This document shows, piece after piece, positions 41,809 through 49,501 of a stretch of DNA of 64,000 bases. Both the position numbers and the translations under genes were made by a program. The DNA comes from Brevibacillus fluminis (GTDB lineage Bacteria; Bacillota; Bacilli; Brevibacillales; Brevibacillaceae), in assembly GCF_003710825.1 (NCBI RefSeq), contig NZ_RHHQ01000017.1, positions 1 to 64,000 of the forward strand. Direction: 5' to 3'. Numbering within the stretch: position 1 is the first letter of the stretch; each line of letters starts with the position of its first letter. Below the pieces are notes generated by a model that saw nothing but the letters and a program-made list of their open reading frames with translations, did no database searches and was not told where the DNA came from.

Positions 41809-42786
41809 ATGGAATTCATGCCGGAACAAAGAGTGGATAACCAAGCGAACATTGGAAAGAGTGTTTCTATTCATAAAAAAGCATTGGATCCGCTCATTGC
41901 AATGGCGGATCGGATTACCCTGTCGGAGGGACGGACGCCAACGATAGTTCCATTTCTTACGATCGTCAGGAGCAGTCGTGAAACGCCGAAAAATCAGGGA
42001 GTGTTGACGCCTTCCTTTTGCCTGATCCTTCAAGGGGCTAAGAAGCTTTACCTTGGTCAAGATATCTTTCATTACTCGGCGGGCGATTATTTGGCGTCAC
42101 TCATCGATTTGCCGGTTGCCGCCCAAGTCATCGACGCTACGGAAGAATCGCCGTATATTGGTTTACGAGTCGATTTTACGACTCAAGAAATAGCTTCTGT
42201 GGTCATGGAGGCGGAAATCAGCACGGAGCCAAAGGAGAAAAATCGGGTGGCAGGTGCCTTCATCGGAAAATCAGATGCCGCTCTGCTGGACATATTTTTC
42301 CGGTTGCTGAAGCTTGTTGATAAGCCGAAAGAAGTTCGATTTCTGTCAGAGTTGATCAAAAGGGAAATGATTTTTACCTTGCTATCAGGAGATTTTGGGC
42401 ACTTATTTTTGCAAAAGGCGCTCTTTGACCAAAGAGCGGACGGAGTCGGAAAGGCCATTCAATGGATCAAAGAAAACTACGCACGCTCTTTCACCATTGA
42501 GGAACTCGCCCAATCCTGTAACATGAGTATCTCTGGGCTGCATCATAAATTCAAAGCCGTCACGACAATGGGGCCTTTGCAGTACCAGAAGCAGCTTCGC
42601 CTTCTTGAAGCGAGGCGACTCATGCTTGGTGGTCCCATGGGGGCAACGGCAGCTGGCTTGACAGTTGGCTATGAAAGTCCGTCACAGTTCAATCGGGAGT
42701 ATCGGAGGCTATTTGGGCTACCTCCTCTCCAGGATATGAAATCGTTGCGTAGCACTTCATATGCCGGGCGATTTGAGGAAAGTTAA
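41809..42786 (+). CDS. AraC-family regulator divergent from the MFS exporter
   Basis: A protein of 325 residues: N-terminal AraC_N-type sensing domain (about 20-190, PSFCLILQGAKKLYLGQ) and C-terminal double helix-turn-helix (about 215-315, FTIEELAQSCNMSISGLHHKF and VGYESPSQFNREYRRLFG). It shares the intergenic promoter region with the MFS gene and likely regulates it. ATG at 41809 behind AAAGGAATGGGGG; another ATG three codons later is possible. Confidence 0.9.
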   Translation: MEFMPEQRVDNQANIGKSVSIHKKALDPLIAMADRITLSEGRTPTIVPFLTIVRSSRETPKNQGVLTPSFCLILQGAKKLYLGQDIFHYSAGDYLASLIDLPVAAQVIDATEESPYIGLRVDFTTQEIASVVMEAEISTEPKEKNRVAGAFIGKSDAALLDIFFRLLKLVDKPKEVRFLSELIKREMIFTLLSGDFGHLFLQKALFDQRADGVGKAIQWIKENYARSFTIEELAQSCNMSISGLHHKFKAVTTMGPLQYQKQLRLLEARRLMLGGPMGATAAGLTVGYESPSQFNREYRRLFGLPPLQDMKSLRSTSYAGRFEES

Positions 42787-42827
42787 GTGGTGTCGGCCAG
42801 TTTCTTTATTCCTTGATGGATACAAAT

Positions 42828-42856
42828 TTGAAATGTGAATTTGGTTGTGCTACAAT
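42828..42856 (+). promoter_or_regulatory. SigA-type promoter of the Cfr/Clb-like gene
   Basis: TTGAAA, 17-bp spacer, TGC-TACAAT (extended -10). Predicted start near 42863 gives a leader of about 460 nt. Confidence 0.75.
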
Positions 42857-42881
42857 GCGAATAATTAATCTAGGGGAGATG

Positions 42882-42896
42882 ATGAGAATAATGTAA
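42882..42896 (+). CDS. Very short upstream ORF (MRIM) in the Cfr/Clb-like leader
   Basis: AGGGGAG (42872-42878) is followed by ATG ATG AGA ATA ATG TAA; any of the three ATGs gives a peptide of one to five residues. The stop codon lies just before the first pairing segment (42899-42906). Short ORFs placed like this are the sensors in ribosome-mediated attenuators of antibiotic-resistance genes. Confidence 0.5.
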   Translation: MRIM

Positions 42897-42898
42897 TA

Positions 42899-43081
42899 TT
42901 TCTTGCCTATCTACGAACGATAAAACAAAATTTGTTTTATTCTTTGTTAAGCAAGAAAGTTACTTATTCTTTTCACTCAAATAAAATAACAAAATCTAAT
43001 CCATTAATTGGGTTCGATTTTCGTATTTGTTTGTTTGAGCTACAAGAAAGGTAACTTTCTTGTAGCTCATTATTTTTGCTT
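42899..43081 (+). promoter_or_regulatory. Ribosome-mediated transcription attenuator of the Cfr/Clb-like gene
   Basis: Three exclusive pairings are visible. (1) TTTCTTGC 42899-42906 with GCAAGAAA 42951-42958, enclosing hairpin ATAAAACAAA/TTTGTTTTAT (42920-42940). (2) CAAGAAAGTTAC 42952-42963 with GTAACTTTCTTG 43051-43062 (12 bp). (3) A 15-bp terminator stem TGAGCTACAAGAAAG 43036-43050 with 43055-43069, then TTATTTTTG. A ribosome held on the upstream ORF would cover segment 1, freeing segment 2 to break the terminator. Confidence 0.8.
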
Positions 43082-43105
43082 ATTGATAGTAGGAGGTTGA
43101 AATAA

Positions 43106-43216
43106 ATGTTTGAAATTGTAAATGTTCAAGTGAACCGTTCATTGTCCGTTGGTACGGTTCACGATCAAACGAAACGGATGCCGGAGCATTATCCATCTAT
43201 CGATAGATGTACGTAG
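43106..43216 (+). CDS. Second leader peptide (36 residues) before the Cfr/Clb-like gene
   Basis: ATG 7-8 nt after TAGGAGG starts a 36-residue ORF beginning MFEIVNVQVNRSLSVG, with no recognised family. Its coding region contains two perfect inverted repeats: GTGAACCG/CGGTTCAC and CATCTATC-GATAGATG. Position and structure suit a translational-attenuation leader; it could also be a remnant of another gene. Confidence 0.5.
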   Translation: MFEIVNVQVNRSLSVGTVHDQTKRMPEHYPSIDRCT

Positions 43217-43298
43217 CGGCTGGAGCTGCAAGTATCGTTAGGTTTTAATATAGTTGGTTAATGTAGATGCCAAACACCCAATATTGGTGTGTAAGGCA

Positions 43299-43323
43299 TT
43301 TTCTCCGGCTCAAGAGGAGAAAA
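43299..43323 (+). promoter_or_regulatory. Hairpin sequestering the Shine-Dalgarno of the Cfr/Clb-like gene
   Basis: TTTTCTCC (43299-43306) pairs with GGAGAAAA (43316-43323), a perfect 8-bp stem containing the only good ribosome site, 3 nt before the ATG. A second hairpin (ATGCC..ACACC / GGTGT..GGCAT, 43267-43299) abuts it. Confidence 0.75.
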
Positions 43324-43326
43324 AAC

Positions 43327-44358
43327 ATGAAATCGACTTCGAAATACGAAAAGATTCAACACATATTGAAAGAATTGAAACAACCCGCATATCGGTTCCA
43401 ACAAATTGCGGATGCAATCTTCAGGCAAAGAATAGGTGAATATGACAGAATGACCGTACTGCCTAAGGGGATAAGAAACGAATTAATGAAAAACCTTGGC
43501 GAACACGTTTTGAACGTAACCCCTGTCATGCAAAAGACATCCAGACAAGTGAATAAGGTGCTTTTTTCCATTGAGGGCGGTGAACACATAGAAGCAGTTC
43601 AACTAAGCTATGAGCGCGGCTGGAAATCATACTGCATTTCCAGCCAGTGCGGATGCGGATATGGTTGTCGCTTCTGCGCTACAGGTACAATCGGACTGAA
43701 ACGAAATCTAACCGCTGATGAAATTACCGATCAACTGTTATACTTTCATTTAAATGGTCAAGCCTTGGATAGTGTTTCGTTTATGGGCATGGGAGAGGCG
43801 CTAGCCAATCCTAATATCTTTGAAACGCTTATGATTCTAACAGATCCACGAACCTTTGGCCTGGGGCATCGACGAATAACAGTTTCCACCATCGGAATTT
43901 TGCCGGGTATCGAACGTCTGGCAAAAGAATTTCCACAGGTTAACCTGACCTTTTCACTGCATTCTCCGTTCGACGAGCAGCGGAGCGAGCTAATGCCCAT
44001 AAACAATCGTTTTCCGCTTTCTGATGTGTTGAACAAGTTGGATCAGCATATTCGTGATACAGGTAGAAAAGTATATATTGCGTATATATTACTTCGAGGA
44101 GAAAACGATTCAAATGAGCATGCGGAAGCCATTGCTGCTTTGTTAAAGCACAGAGGTCCTAGGGAACATTTATATCACGTCAATTTGATCCCCTACAATA
44201 CAACCGACGTAACGCCTGAAAGCTTTCATCAATCAGACAAAGATCGGGTACAAAGATTTGTCAGTATCTTAAAGTCAAAGGGAATCAATGTCACTGTGCG
44301 CACTCAATTCGGAACGGACATTGATGCAGCATGCGGTCAGCTATACGGACACAACTAG
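43327..44358 (+). CDS. clbB: Cfr-like 23S rRNA (adenine-2503-C8) methyltransferase (ClbB type)
   Basis: A protein of 343 residues, radical-SAM, collinear with Cfr. The iron-sulfur motif is C110-x3-C114-x2-C117 in CGCGYGCRFCATG; C103 and C336 (in DAACGQLYG) match the two catalytic cysteines. ISFMGMG-type block appears as VSFMGMGEALANPN. Cfr/Clb enzymes methylate C8 of A2503 and give resistance to phenicols, lincosamides, oxazolidinones, pleuromutilins and streptogramin A; RlmN makes the C2 product, and the Cfr-like C-terminus and blocks favour Cfr. Start at 43327 matches the Cfr N-terminus. The region is AT-rich, suggesting separate origin. Confidence 0.9.
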   Translation: MKSTSKYEKIQHILKELKQPAYRFQQIADAIFRQRIGEYDRMTVLPKGIRNELMKNLGEHVLNVTPVMQKTSRQVNKVLFSIEGGEHIEAVQLSYERGWKSYCISSQCGCGYGCRFCATGTIGLKRNLTADEITDQLLYFHLNGQALDSVSFMGMGEALANPNIFETLMILTDPRTFGLGHRRITVSTIGILPGIERLAKEFPQVNLTFSLHSPFDEQRSELMPINNRFPLSDVLNKLDQHIRDTGRKVYIAYILLRGENDSNEHAEAIAALLKHRGPREHLYHVNLIPYNTTDVTPESFHQSDKDRVQRFVSILKSKGINVTVRTQFGTDIDAACGQLYGHN

Positions 44359-44406
44359 AGGAGAATGCATTTTGTCTCAGGAGAATATTGCAATTACCCA
44401 TGTTCA

Positions 44407-44448
44407 ATTCCATGCAAAGACAGATATTTGGTGATATTTGCATGGAAT
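44407..44448 (+). repeat. Strong hairpin 48 bp after the Cfr/Clb-like gene
   Basis: ATTCCATGCAAA and TTTGCATGGAAT form a perfect 12-bp stem with an 18-nt loop. No T-run follows, so transcript stabilisation or processing is more likely than termination. A short coupled ORF (TTG at 44373, about 20 codons) precedes it but cannot be supported as a gene. Confidence 0.7.
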
Positions 44449-44515
44449 AACATCATCACCAATCATGCTGGCTTTGCTACTTGAGGTATTTCATTTATTC
44501 AAGGAGTGAGTCTAC

Positions 44516-44794
44516 ATGAGATATATCAACGCTAATGAAATTCTCCCAATAGAATTGGTTGAAAAATTGCAAGATTATGTGCGAGGCGAATACATCTACA
44601 TTCCCGCAATAAAAGATCAACATAAAAATTGGGGAGAACAATCCGGTTTACGTGAAGAGATAGATAAGCGAAATAGTGAAATAATACAAGCATATACTTC
44701 TGGTAAGTCGATTCAAGAGCTTGCTGAATCCTACCACCTTTCTGTTTATGCGATTAGAAAAATAATTTATAACAAAAAAATCGCTGAACTGTAA
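44516..44794 (+). CDS. CD3324-family protein (Mor-like helix-turn-helix)
   Basis: A 92-residue protein beginning MRYINANEILPIELVEKLQ, with VRGEYIYIPAI, then a C-terminal helix-turn-helix SIQELAESYHLSVYAIRKIIY. The pattern matches small CD3324-type proteins with a Mor/phage-activator-like DNA-binding end. Regulated genes unknown. AAGGAGTGAG precedes the ATG; a terminator follows. Confidence 0.85.
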   Translation: MRYINANEILPIELVEKLQDYVRGEYIYIPAIKDQHKNWGEQSGLREEIDKRNSEIIQAYTSGKSIQELAESYHLSVYAIRKIIYNKKIAEL

Positions 44795-44799
44795 TCAGA

Positions 44800-44836
44800 A
44801 GATGATCCCTGTACGCACACGGGATCATCTTTTTTC
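44800..44836 (+). terminator. Terminator after the CD3324-type gene
   Basis: AGATGATCCC / GGGATCATCT stem, six T. Confidence 0.9.
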
Positions 44837-45028
44837 ATGTCCCCTGATGTAGAAAGGACTTATCTGAAAGGTTATACCAATCATTACAGAACCGTTTTGT
44901 ATATAGTTTATGTTATTTCTATCAGTTAGCTTTATATCTATAGGTTCTTCTGAAATGTAGTGTACGCGTAATGAAAGGCATCAAATGATGTAACAAATAG
45001 TGAATCAACTTGACCATTTTGAGGAGAT

Positions 45029-45307
45029 ATGAAAAACATGAGAACAGATTTTATTTTCGACAGTTTGAAGAATCGTCACAATCAATTGGTAGAGCTAACT
45101 GCGCAATGTCCAGAGGACAAGCGTAGTCTCGTGCCGGAAGGCTTCAAGAACAACATTCATTGGCATATTGGTCATGTGCTTACTGTGACAGATTTCCACG
45201 TATTCGGCCTTTCGGAATTCGAATTGAATAAGAAGCTTCCTGCAACCTACCAGGACTTTTTCGCCTATGGAACGAAGCCGGGTGCCATGCTGAAGGCATT
45301 GAAATAA
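45029..45307 (+). pseudogene. Truncated DinB-family gene
   Basis: 92 codons that match the first half of a DinB-like protein: NIHWHIGHVLTVTDFHVFGLSE with the first metal histidines, then LPATYQDFFAYGTKPGAML and a stop. Full-length members are about 150-170 residues and need the later His motif, which is absent. A terminator begins 22 bp after the stop, so the 3' half was probably deleted. It may still be translated from GAGGAG. Confidence 0.7.
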
Positions 45308-45328
45308 TCTTACGGTTCTGATCCATGT

Positions 45329-45363
45329 CAGCAGTTCAACGGATACTTTGGACTGCTGTTTTT
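45329..45363 (+). terminator. Terminator after the truncated DinB gene
   Basis: CAGCAGTTC / GGACTGCTG stem (one G-T pair) with T-run. Confidence 0.75.
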
Positions 45364-45442
45364 GATCATCCGTTTTTATACGGGTACACGATATGCTGCA
45401 TTCAGGGCAGGGTCTAATAGGGGCTTTTACGGGAGGACAATC

Positions 45443-47248
45443 ATGAAAACATATACAAAACCAAATACAAGACCAAATACAAGACCAAATACAAGACCAA
45501 ATACAAGACAATGGCGGTTCACCATTCGGAATAAATTGCTGGTCATCTCGCTAGCGATCCTGATCATACCGGCATTGTTGGTAGGAAGCATGAGCATCTG
45601 GGTATCAGCCCGTGAAAGCGACGTGCAGATGGAGACCAATCTCCGAAATACGGTTCAGATGGCTTCACAGCTTATCGTTTCGTTCGAGGATGCCGTCAAG
45701 AACGGCGCATTACGCAAGGAAGAGGCTCAGGAGAAGATGAAGCAGCTGATTCTTGGGCAAAAGCTGCCGGACGGTACGCGGACAATCAATACAAAAATCG
45801 ATATTGGCGAACACGGGTATTTTTTTGTTCTAAACGACCAGGGTGATCTGGTTGCCCACCCGACACAGGAAGGGGAGAAATTTTGGGACAAGCACACAAG
45901 TGACGGCTTTTATCATATTCGGGACATGCTCCAGAAGGGGCAGCAGCAAGGCGGCGGAGTTACGATATACAGGTGGCCGCTGCCAAACTCGGAAGCAGAT
46001 GCTATGAAAATTGCCTATTCGCTAAGGGATCCAAACTGGGGATGGACGATTGTAGCCGGCTCCTATATCAAGGATTATAATGCGGGACAGCAACGTATTG
46101 TGAAGTACACTGTGTATACACTGCTGGGCTGTATTGCAGTCGGCGGGACTATCGTTATCCTGCTTGCGATGCGTCTTACTAGGCCGCTTGTCCAGTTGAC
46201 ACAGCAAGCCAAACAGGTTGCAGCGGGCGACTTGTCACAAAGACCTCTTGCCATACATAGCTTGGATGAAATTGGCGACCTGTACGCCTCCTTCCAGACC
46301 ATGCACAACCGATTAAGAGAGCTGACGCAAGGGCTGCTGTCCCACGCTGATGCCCTGTCATCGGCCTCCCGCGGCTTGTCCGTCACCTTCGGGGAAACGA
46401 CAGCGGCCACAGACCGAATATCCGTTTCCGCACAAGAAGTGGCCATGAGCAATAAAACGCAAAAAAGAAGCCTACAGGAGAGCACCTATGTTATGGAGGA
46501 GCTATCAGCCAGTGCACAGCGCATCGCATCCACCTCATCGACAGCCTTTGAGGCGTCACAGGCTACCTTAAGCCATGCTGAACATGGAAACGGTCTGATC
46601 ACACAGTCAGCGGAGAAAATGCTTGCCGTATCCGCGACGGTGGGCGACCTCTCGCTGATCGTCAATCAGCTGAACGAGCGGTCGCATCAGATTGGCGAGA
46701 TCATTGATGCGATGACGACCATTTCGTCCCAAACGAATCTGCTAGCGCTGAATGCAGCGATCGAGTCTGCACGAGCTGGCGAGGAGGGCAAAGGATTTGC
46801 AGTTGTTGCGGATGAGATCAGAAAATTGGCTGAGCGCTCCAGGACATCGGCAATGGAAGTCACTGAGCTGATTCAGGCAATTCTCGCCGATATAAATAAA
46901 GCGGCCACTGCTATGGATCAAGGGGAGCAAGCGGTGCAGGCTGGTGTTAATTCCATCCGGCACTCGGGGGAGGCGTTCCAAAGAATTCTGGTCGCAACAC
47001 GCAGCGCCGTTTATCACGTACAGGAGACCTCTGCTGCGGCTGAACAAATATCCGCTAGCTCACAGGAGTTCAATGCTTCCTTGCAGGAGATCGATCACAT
47101 GGCGGTTCGGTCCAACGATCTGGCACAGATGATTTCCACCGCCACGGTCGGACAGCTCGCAGCCATGGAAGAAATCTCCGCATCGGCGGACTCAATGAGC
47201 CGGATTTCCGAAGAAATGCTTCTGCTCGTGAAGCAGTTCAAGCTTTAG
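45443..47248 (+). CDS. Methyl-accepting chemotaxis protein with Cache domain and PNTR repeats
   Basis: A protein of 601 residues: a cytoplasmic N-terminal tail with four PNTR repeats (residues 7-22), membrane helix 1 (about 30-52), an extracellular Cache-type sensor (about 55-215, GEHGYFFVLNDQGDLVAHPT), membrane helix 2 (about 220-240), HAMP (about 240-295) and a signalling coiled coil with the conserved tip MTTISSQTNLLALNAAIESARAGEEGKGFAVVADEIRKLAERS. It should report to CheA/CheW. Ligand unknown. Start at 45443 after GGGAGG; the frame is open back to 45362. Confidence 0.92.
   Translation: MKTYTKPNTRPNTRPNTRPNTRQWRFTIRNKLLVISLAILIIPALLVGSMSIWVSARESDVQMETNLRNTVQMASQLIVSFEDAVKNGALRKEEAQEKMKQLILGQKLPDGTRTINTKIDIGEHGYFFVLNDQGDLVAHPTQEGEKFWDKHTSDGFYHIRDMLQKGQQQGGGVTIYRWPLPNSEADAMKIAYSLRDPNWGWTIVAGSYIKDYNAGQQRIVKYTVYTLLGCIAVGGTIVILLAMRLTRPLVQLTQQAKQVAAGDLSQRPLAIHSLDEIGDLYASFQTMHNRLRELTQGLLSHADALSSASRGLSVTFGETTAATDRISVSAQEVAMSNKTQKRSLQESTYVMEELSASAQRIASTSSTAFEASQATLSHAEHGNGLITQSAEKMLAVSATVGDLSLIVNQLNERSHQIGEIIDAMTTISSQTNLLALNAAIESARAGEEGKGFAVVADEIRKLAERSRTSAMEVTELIQAILADINKAATAMDQGEQAVQAGVNSIRHSGEAFQRILVATRSAVYHVQETSAAAEQISASSQEFNASLQEIDHMAVRSNDLAQMISTATVGQLAAMEEISASADSMSRISEEMLLLVKQFKL
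45461..45508 (+). repeat. Four perfect 12-bp tandem repeats in the chemoreceptor gene
   Basis: CCAAATACAAGA repeated four times without mismatch, encoding PNTR x4. The unit is a multiple of three, so slippage changes length in frame. Confidence 0.95.
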
Positions 47249-47317
47249 ATCCGGCAACTGTGAGGAAGCCAAAAGATGATCTCTTGTGCCTCTTTGCTCC
47301 ATCACGACAAAAAAATG

Positions 47318-47369
47318 CCGACACTCATTGTGTCGGCTGCTGAAAGGGGCCGTTAGGGCCCCGTTTTTA
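47318..47369 (+). terminator. Two hairpins, the second a terminator
   Basis: GCCGACAC-TCATT-GTGTCGGC (47318-47338) then GGGGCC-GTTAG-GGCCCC with GTTTTT (47346-47369). The second should end the chemoreceptor transcript. Confidence 0.75.
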
Positions 47370-47515
47370 TTTGTTTAGCTAATTCTACATAATATCAAAC
47401 GGTCACGAAGTGGCTAAGCGATATGATCAAGTCCTTACAAGCGGTGATGAAACGAAATAAGGTGCACGCGTAGCCAGTTTCGGATGGCGCGCGTATTTTC
47501 GCTTCGAAACTGATT

Positions 47516-47556
47516 CACTTTTGTCATCAATCGCATTAACAAACTGAACAAAAGTG
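47516..47556 (+). promoter_or_regulatory. Candidate upstream activator site of the symporter operon
   Basis: CACTTTTGT (47516-47524) and ACAAAAGTG (47548-47556), centred about 140 bp before the -24 element at 47672. Likely partner is the activator at 51178-52599. The rest of 47370-47671 shows no gene. Confidence 0.4.
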
Positions 47557-47671
47557 CTGCGAAATCGAATCAACCGAACCACTTTCGAACCAAATGGGGT
47601 CACGGAATAGGAAAAACAACCGGTTTCAAGTGATATTTTTTCGAATATTCACGCATAAAAGCGCTTTTTTA

Positions 47672-47688
47672 TCGGCACGCAAATTGCT
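47672..47688 (+). promoter_or_regulatory. Sigma-54 (-24/-12) promoter of the symporter/amidohydrolase operon
   Basis: TCGGCAC-GCAAA-TTGCT: -24 GG and -12 GC with the required 10-bp gap, one mismatch (C for T) from the consensus. It lies 107 bp before the first gene. Confidence 0.8.
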
Positions 47689-47795
47689 AGATAGTCTTAC
47701 GAACAGCTAATACTTACAGACAGTATTCCATTGAAAAGGAGGAGAAAGGGGAGAACTAGCCGATTCGTGATGGTTACAAACAAAGGAGGTTTGCT

Positions 47796-47996
47796 ATGAA
47801 GCTCATTCACATTCTTGGAGTTCTGCCGTTTATTGGCATGTTAGGCTTGCTGCCGCTGATCAATCAGGTTACACCATTCATGTTAGGGATGCCGTTCATT
47901 CTATTCTGGTTTGTGCTGTGGGTCGTTCTAACATCCGTGATCTTGGCGATTATTTTTCGCATTGATCCAGCGAATCAGGAGGGTGATCAGTCATGA
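47796..47996 (+). CDS. DUF3311-family small membrane protein
   Basis: A 66-residue protein with two membrane helices, ending in the conserved charged tail FRIDPANQEGDQS. DUF3311 genes regularly precede sodium:solute symporters and are thought to be a small partner subunit. It overlaps the symporter gene by 4 bp. AAAGGAGG precedes the ATG. Confidence 0.88.
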   Translation: MKLIHILGVLPFIGMLGLLPLINQVTPFMLGMPFILFWFVLWVVLTSVILAIIFRIDPANQEGDQS

Positions 47997-49480
47997 ATAT
48001 TGCGCTGCTTGTGATCTTTGGATTTTTGCTCTTGTCGATTTATTTAGGGATTCGAGCAAAAAAGGGGAAGAAAATGGATTTGGAGCAATGGACGGTTGGC
48101 GGTAGGGGTTTTGGCGCCTTGTTCGTCTTCCTTCTCATGGCAGGGGAGATTTATACAACTTTCACGTTCCTCGGTGGGAGCGCGTGGGCCTACGGGAAAG
48201 GAGGACCCGCTTACTATATCCTTGCTTACATTTCGCTGTCATGTGTTATCGGGTATTGGTTGCTTCCTGCCATTTGGCGATATGCAAACAAACACAAGCT
48301 GATGTCGCTATCCGATTTTTATGAAAAGAAATACGACAGTCCATTTTTGGGAGTGCTCGTCGCGATTGTTGGCATCATTTCGATTATTCCTTACCTTGTC
48401 CTTCAACTGAAAGGATTAGGGATCATCGTTTCACAAGCTTCGTATGGTTCCATTTCACCGACCCTCGCCATCTGGATCGGAGCCATAGCCGTTACCGTTT
48501 ATGTGATGGTGTCCGGGTTACACGGCTCAGCATGGACGGCTGTTATCAAGGATATCATGATTTTTGGCATCGTTGTCTTTTTAGGATTCTACATTCCCTT
48601 TCATTACTACGGTGGAATTTCGTCGATGTTTTCCAGCATCGAGGAGGCAGCACCCGGATTTTTGGCAATTCCGGAAAAAGGGCTTAGCATCTCGTGGTTT
48701 ATCTCAAGTGTACTGCTGACCGTTCTCGGCTTCTATATGTGGCCGCATGGGTTTGGTGGCATTTTTGCCGCGAAAAGTGAACGGGCGCTCCGTAAAAATA
48801 CCATAATCAGTCCATTGTATACGCTCATGCTCCTGTTCGTGTTCTTTGTCGGGTTTGCGGCTATAGGCCAAGTGCCCGGTTTGAAAGGGCCTGATGCGGA
48901 TCTGGCTTTATTGAAAATTTCCATTCAAACGTTTGATCCATGGTTTGTTGGGTTGATCGGAGCTGTAGGGCTCTTGACCGCATTGGTACCCGGCTCCATG
49001 CTGCTGTTATCAGGCGCAACGCTTCTGGCAAAGAACGTCTATAAAACATTTGTTCCGCAAGCCTCAGATGTACAAGTCATGAAATTGGCGCGATATTTGG
49101 TCCCTGTTATTACGCTGGTTTCCGTCTTCTTTACGCTAAATGGCGGCAATACCATCGTAACGCTGCTCTTGATGGCATACAGTTTTGTGACGCAATTGTT
49201 TCCAGCTTTGATTTTTAGCTTCACCAAGAATCGCTTCGTCACAAAGCAGGGGGGAGCGGCTGGAATCATTGTCGGTGTGGGCATCGTTTCGTATACCACG
49301 ATTACGAAAATGACGATCATCTCGCTGGTTCCATTTTTTCCACAATGGGTGCTTGATTTGAATGTGGGGATCATCGCGCTTGTCGCCAACGTGCTCGTCA
49401 CCATCGTTGTCAGCATGCTGACCAAAGGGCTCGGGCATCAACTGCCATCAAATGAATATGCAAAAAGCAAGGTAGTGTAA
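47993..49480 (+). CDS. Sodium:solute symporter family protein
   Basis: A protein of 495 residues with about 13 membrane helices. The N-terminal part (GKKMDLEQWTVGGRGFG, LLMAGEIYTTFTFLGGSAWAY) is typical of the SSS family (PutP/PanF-like), with the sodium-site region in the first helices. Substrate unknown; the neighbouring amidohydrolase suggests an amide, ureide or related N-compound. Confidence 0.9.
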   Translation: MNIALLVIFGFLLLSIYLGIRAKKGKKMDLEQWTVGGRGFGALFVFLLMAGEIYTTFTFLGGSAWAYGKGGPAYYILAYISLSCVIGYWLLPAIWRYANKHKLMSLSDFYEKKYDSPFLGVLVAIVGIISIIPYLVLQLKGLGIIVSQASYGSISPTLAIWIGAIAVTVYVMVSGLHGSAWTAVIKDIMIFGIVVFLGFYIPFHYYGGISSMFSSIEEAAPGFLAIPEKGLSISWFISSVLLTVLGFYMWPHGFGGIFAAKSERALRKNTIISPLYTLMLLFVFFVGFAAIGQVPGLKGPDADLALLKISIQTFDPWFVGLIGAVGLLTALVPGSMLLLSGATLLAKNVYKTFVPQASDVQVMKLARYLVPVITLVSVFFTLNGGNTIVTLLLMAYSFVTQLFPALIFSFTKNRFVTKQGGAAGIIVGVGIVSYTTITKMTIISLVPFFPQWVLDLNVGIIALVANVLVTIVVSMLTKGLGHQLPSNEYAKSKVV

Positions 49481-49501
49481 AAAATTCAATGAGGTGATCA
49501 A

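Noticed and set aside
44373..44435. Short TTG-started ORF coupled to the Cfr/Clb-like gene
   Set aside because: About 20 codons, no family, runs into the 12-bp hairpin; more likely a remnant or chance.
45461..45508. CRISPR-like repeat
   Set aside because: Units are contiguous 12-mers without spacers and encode PNTR in frame; a coding tandem repeat.
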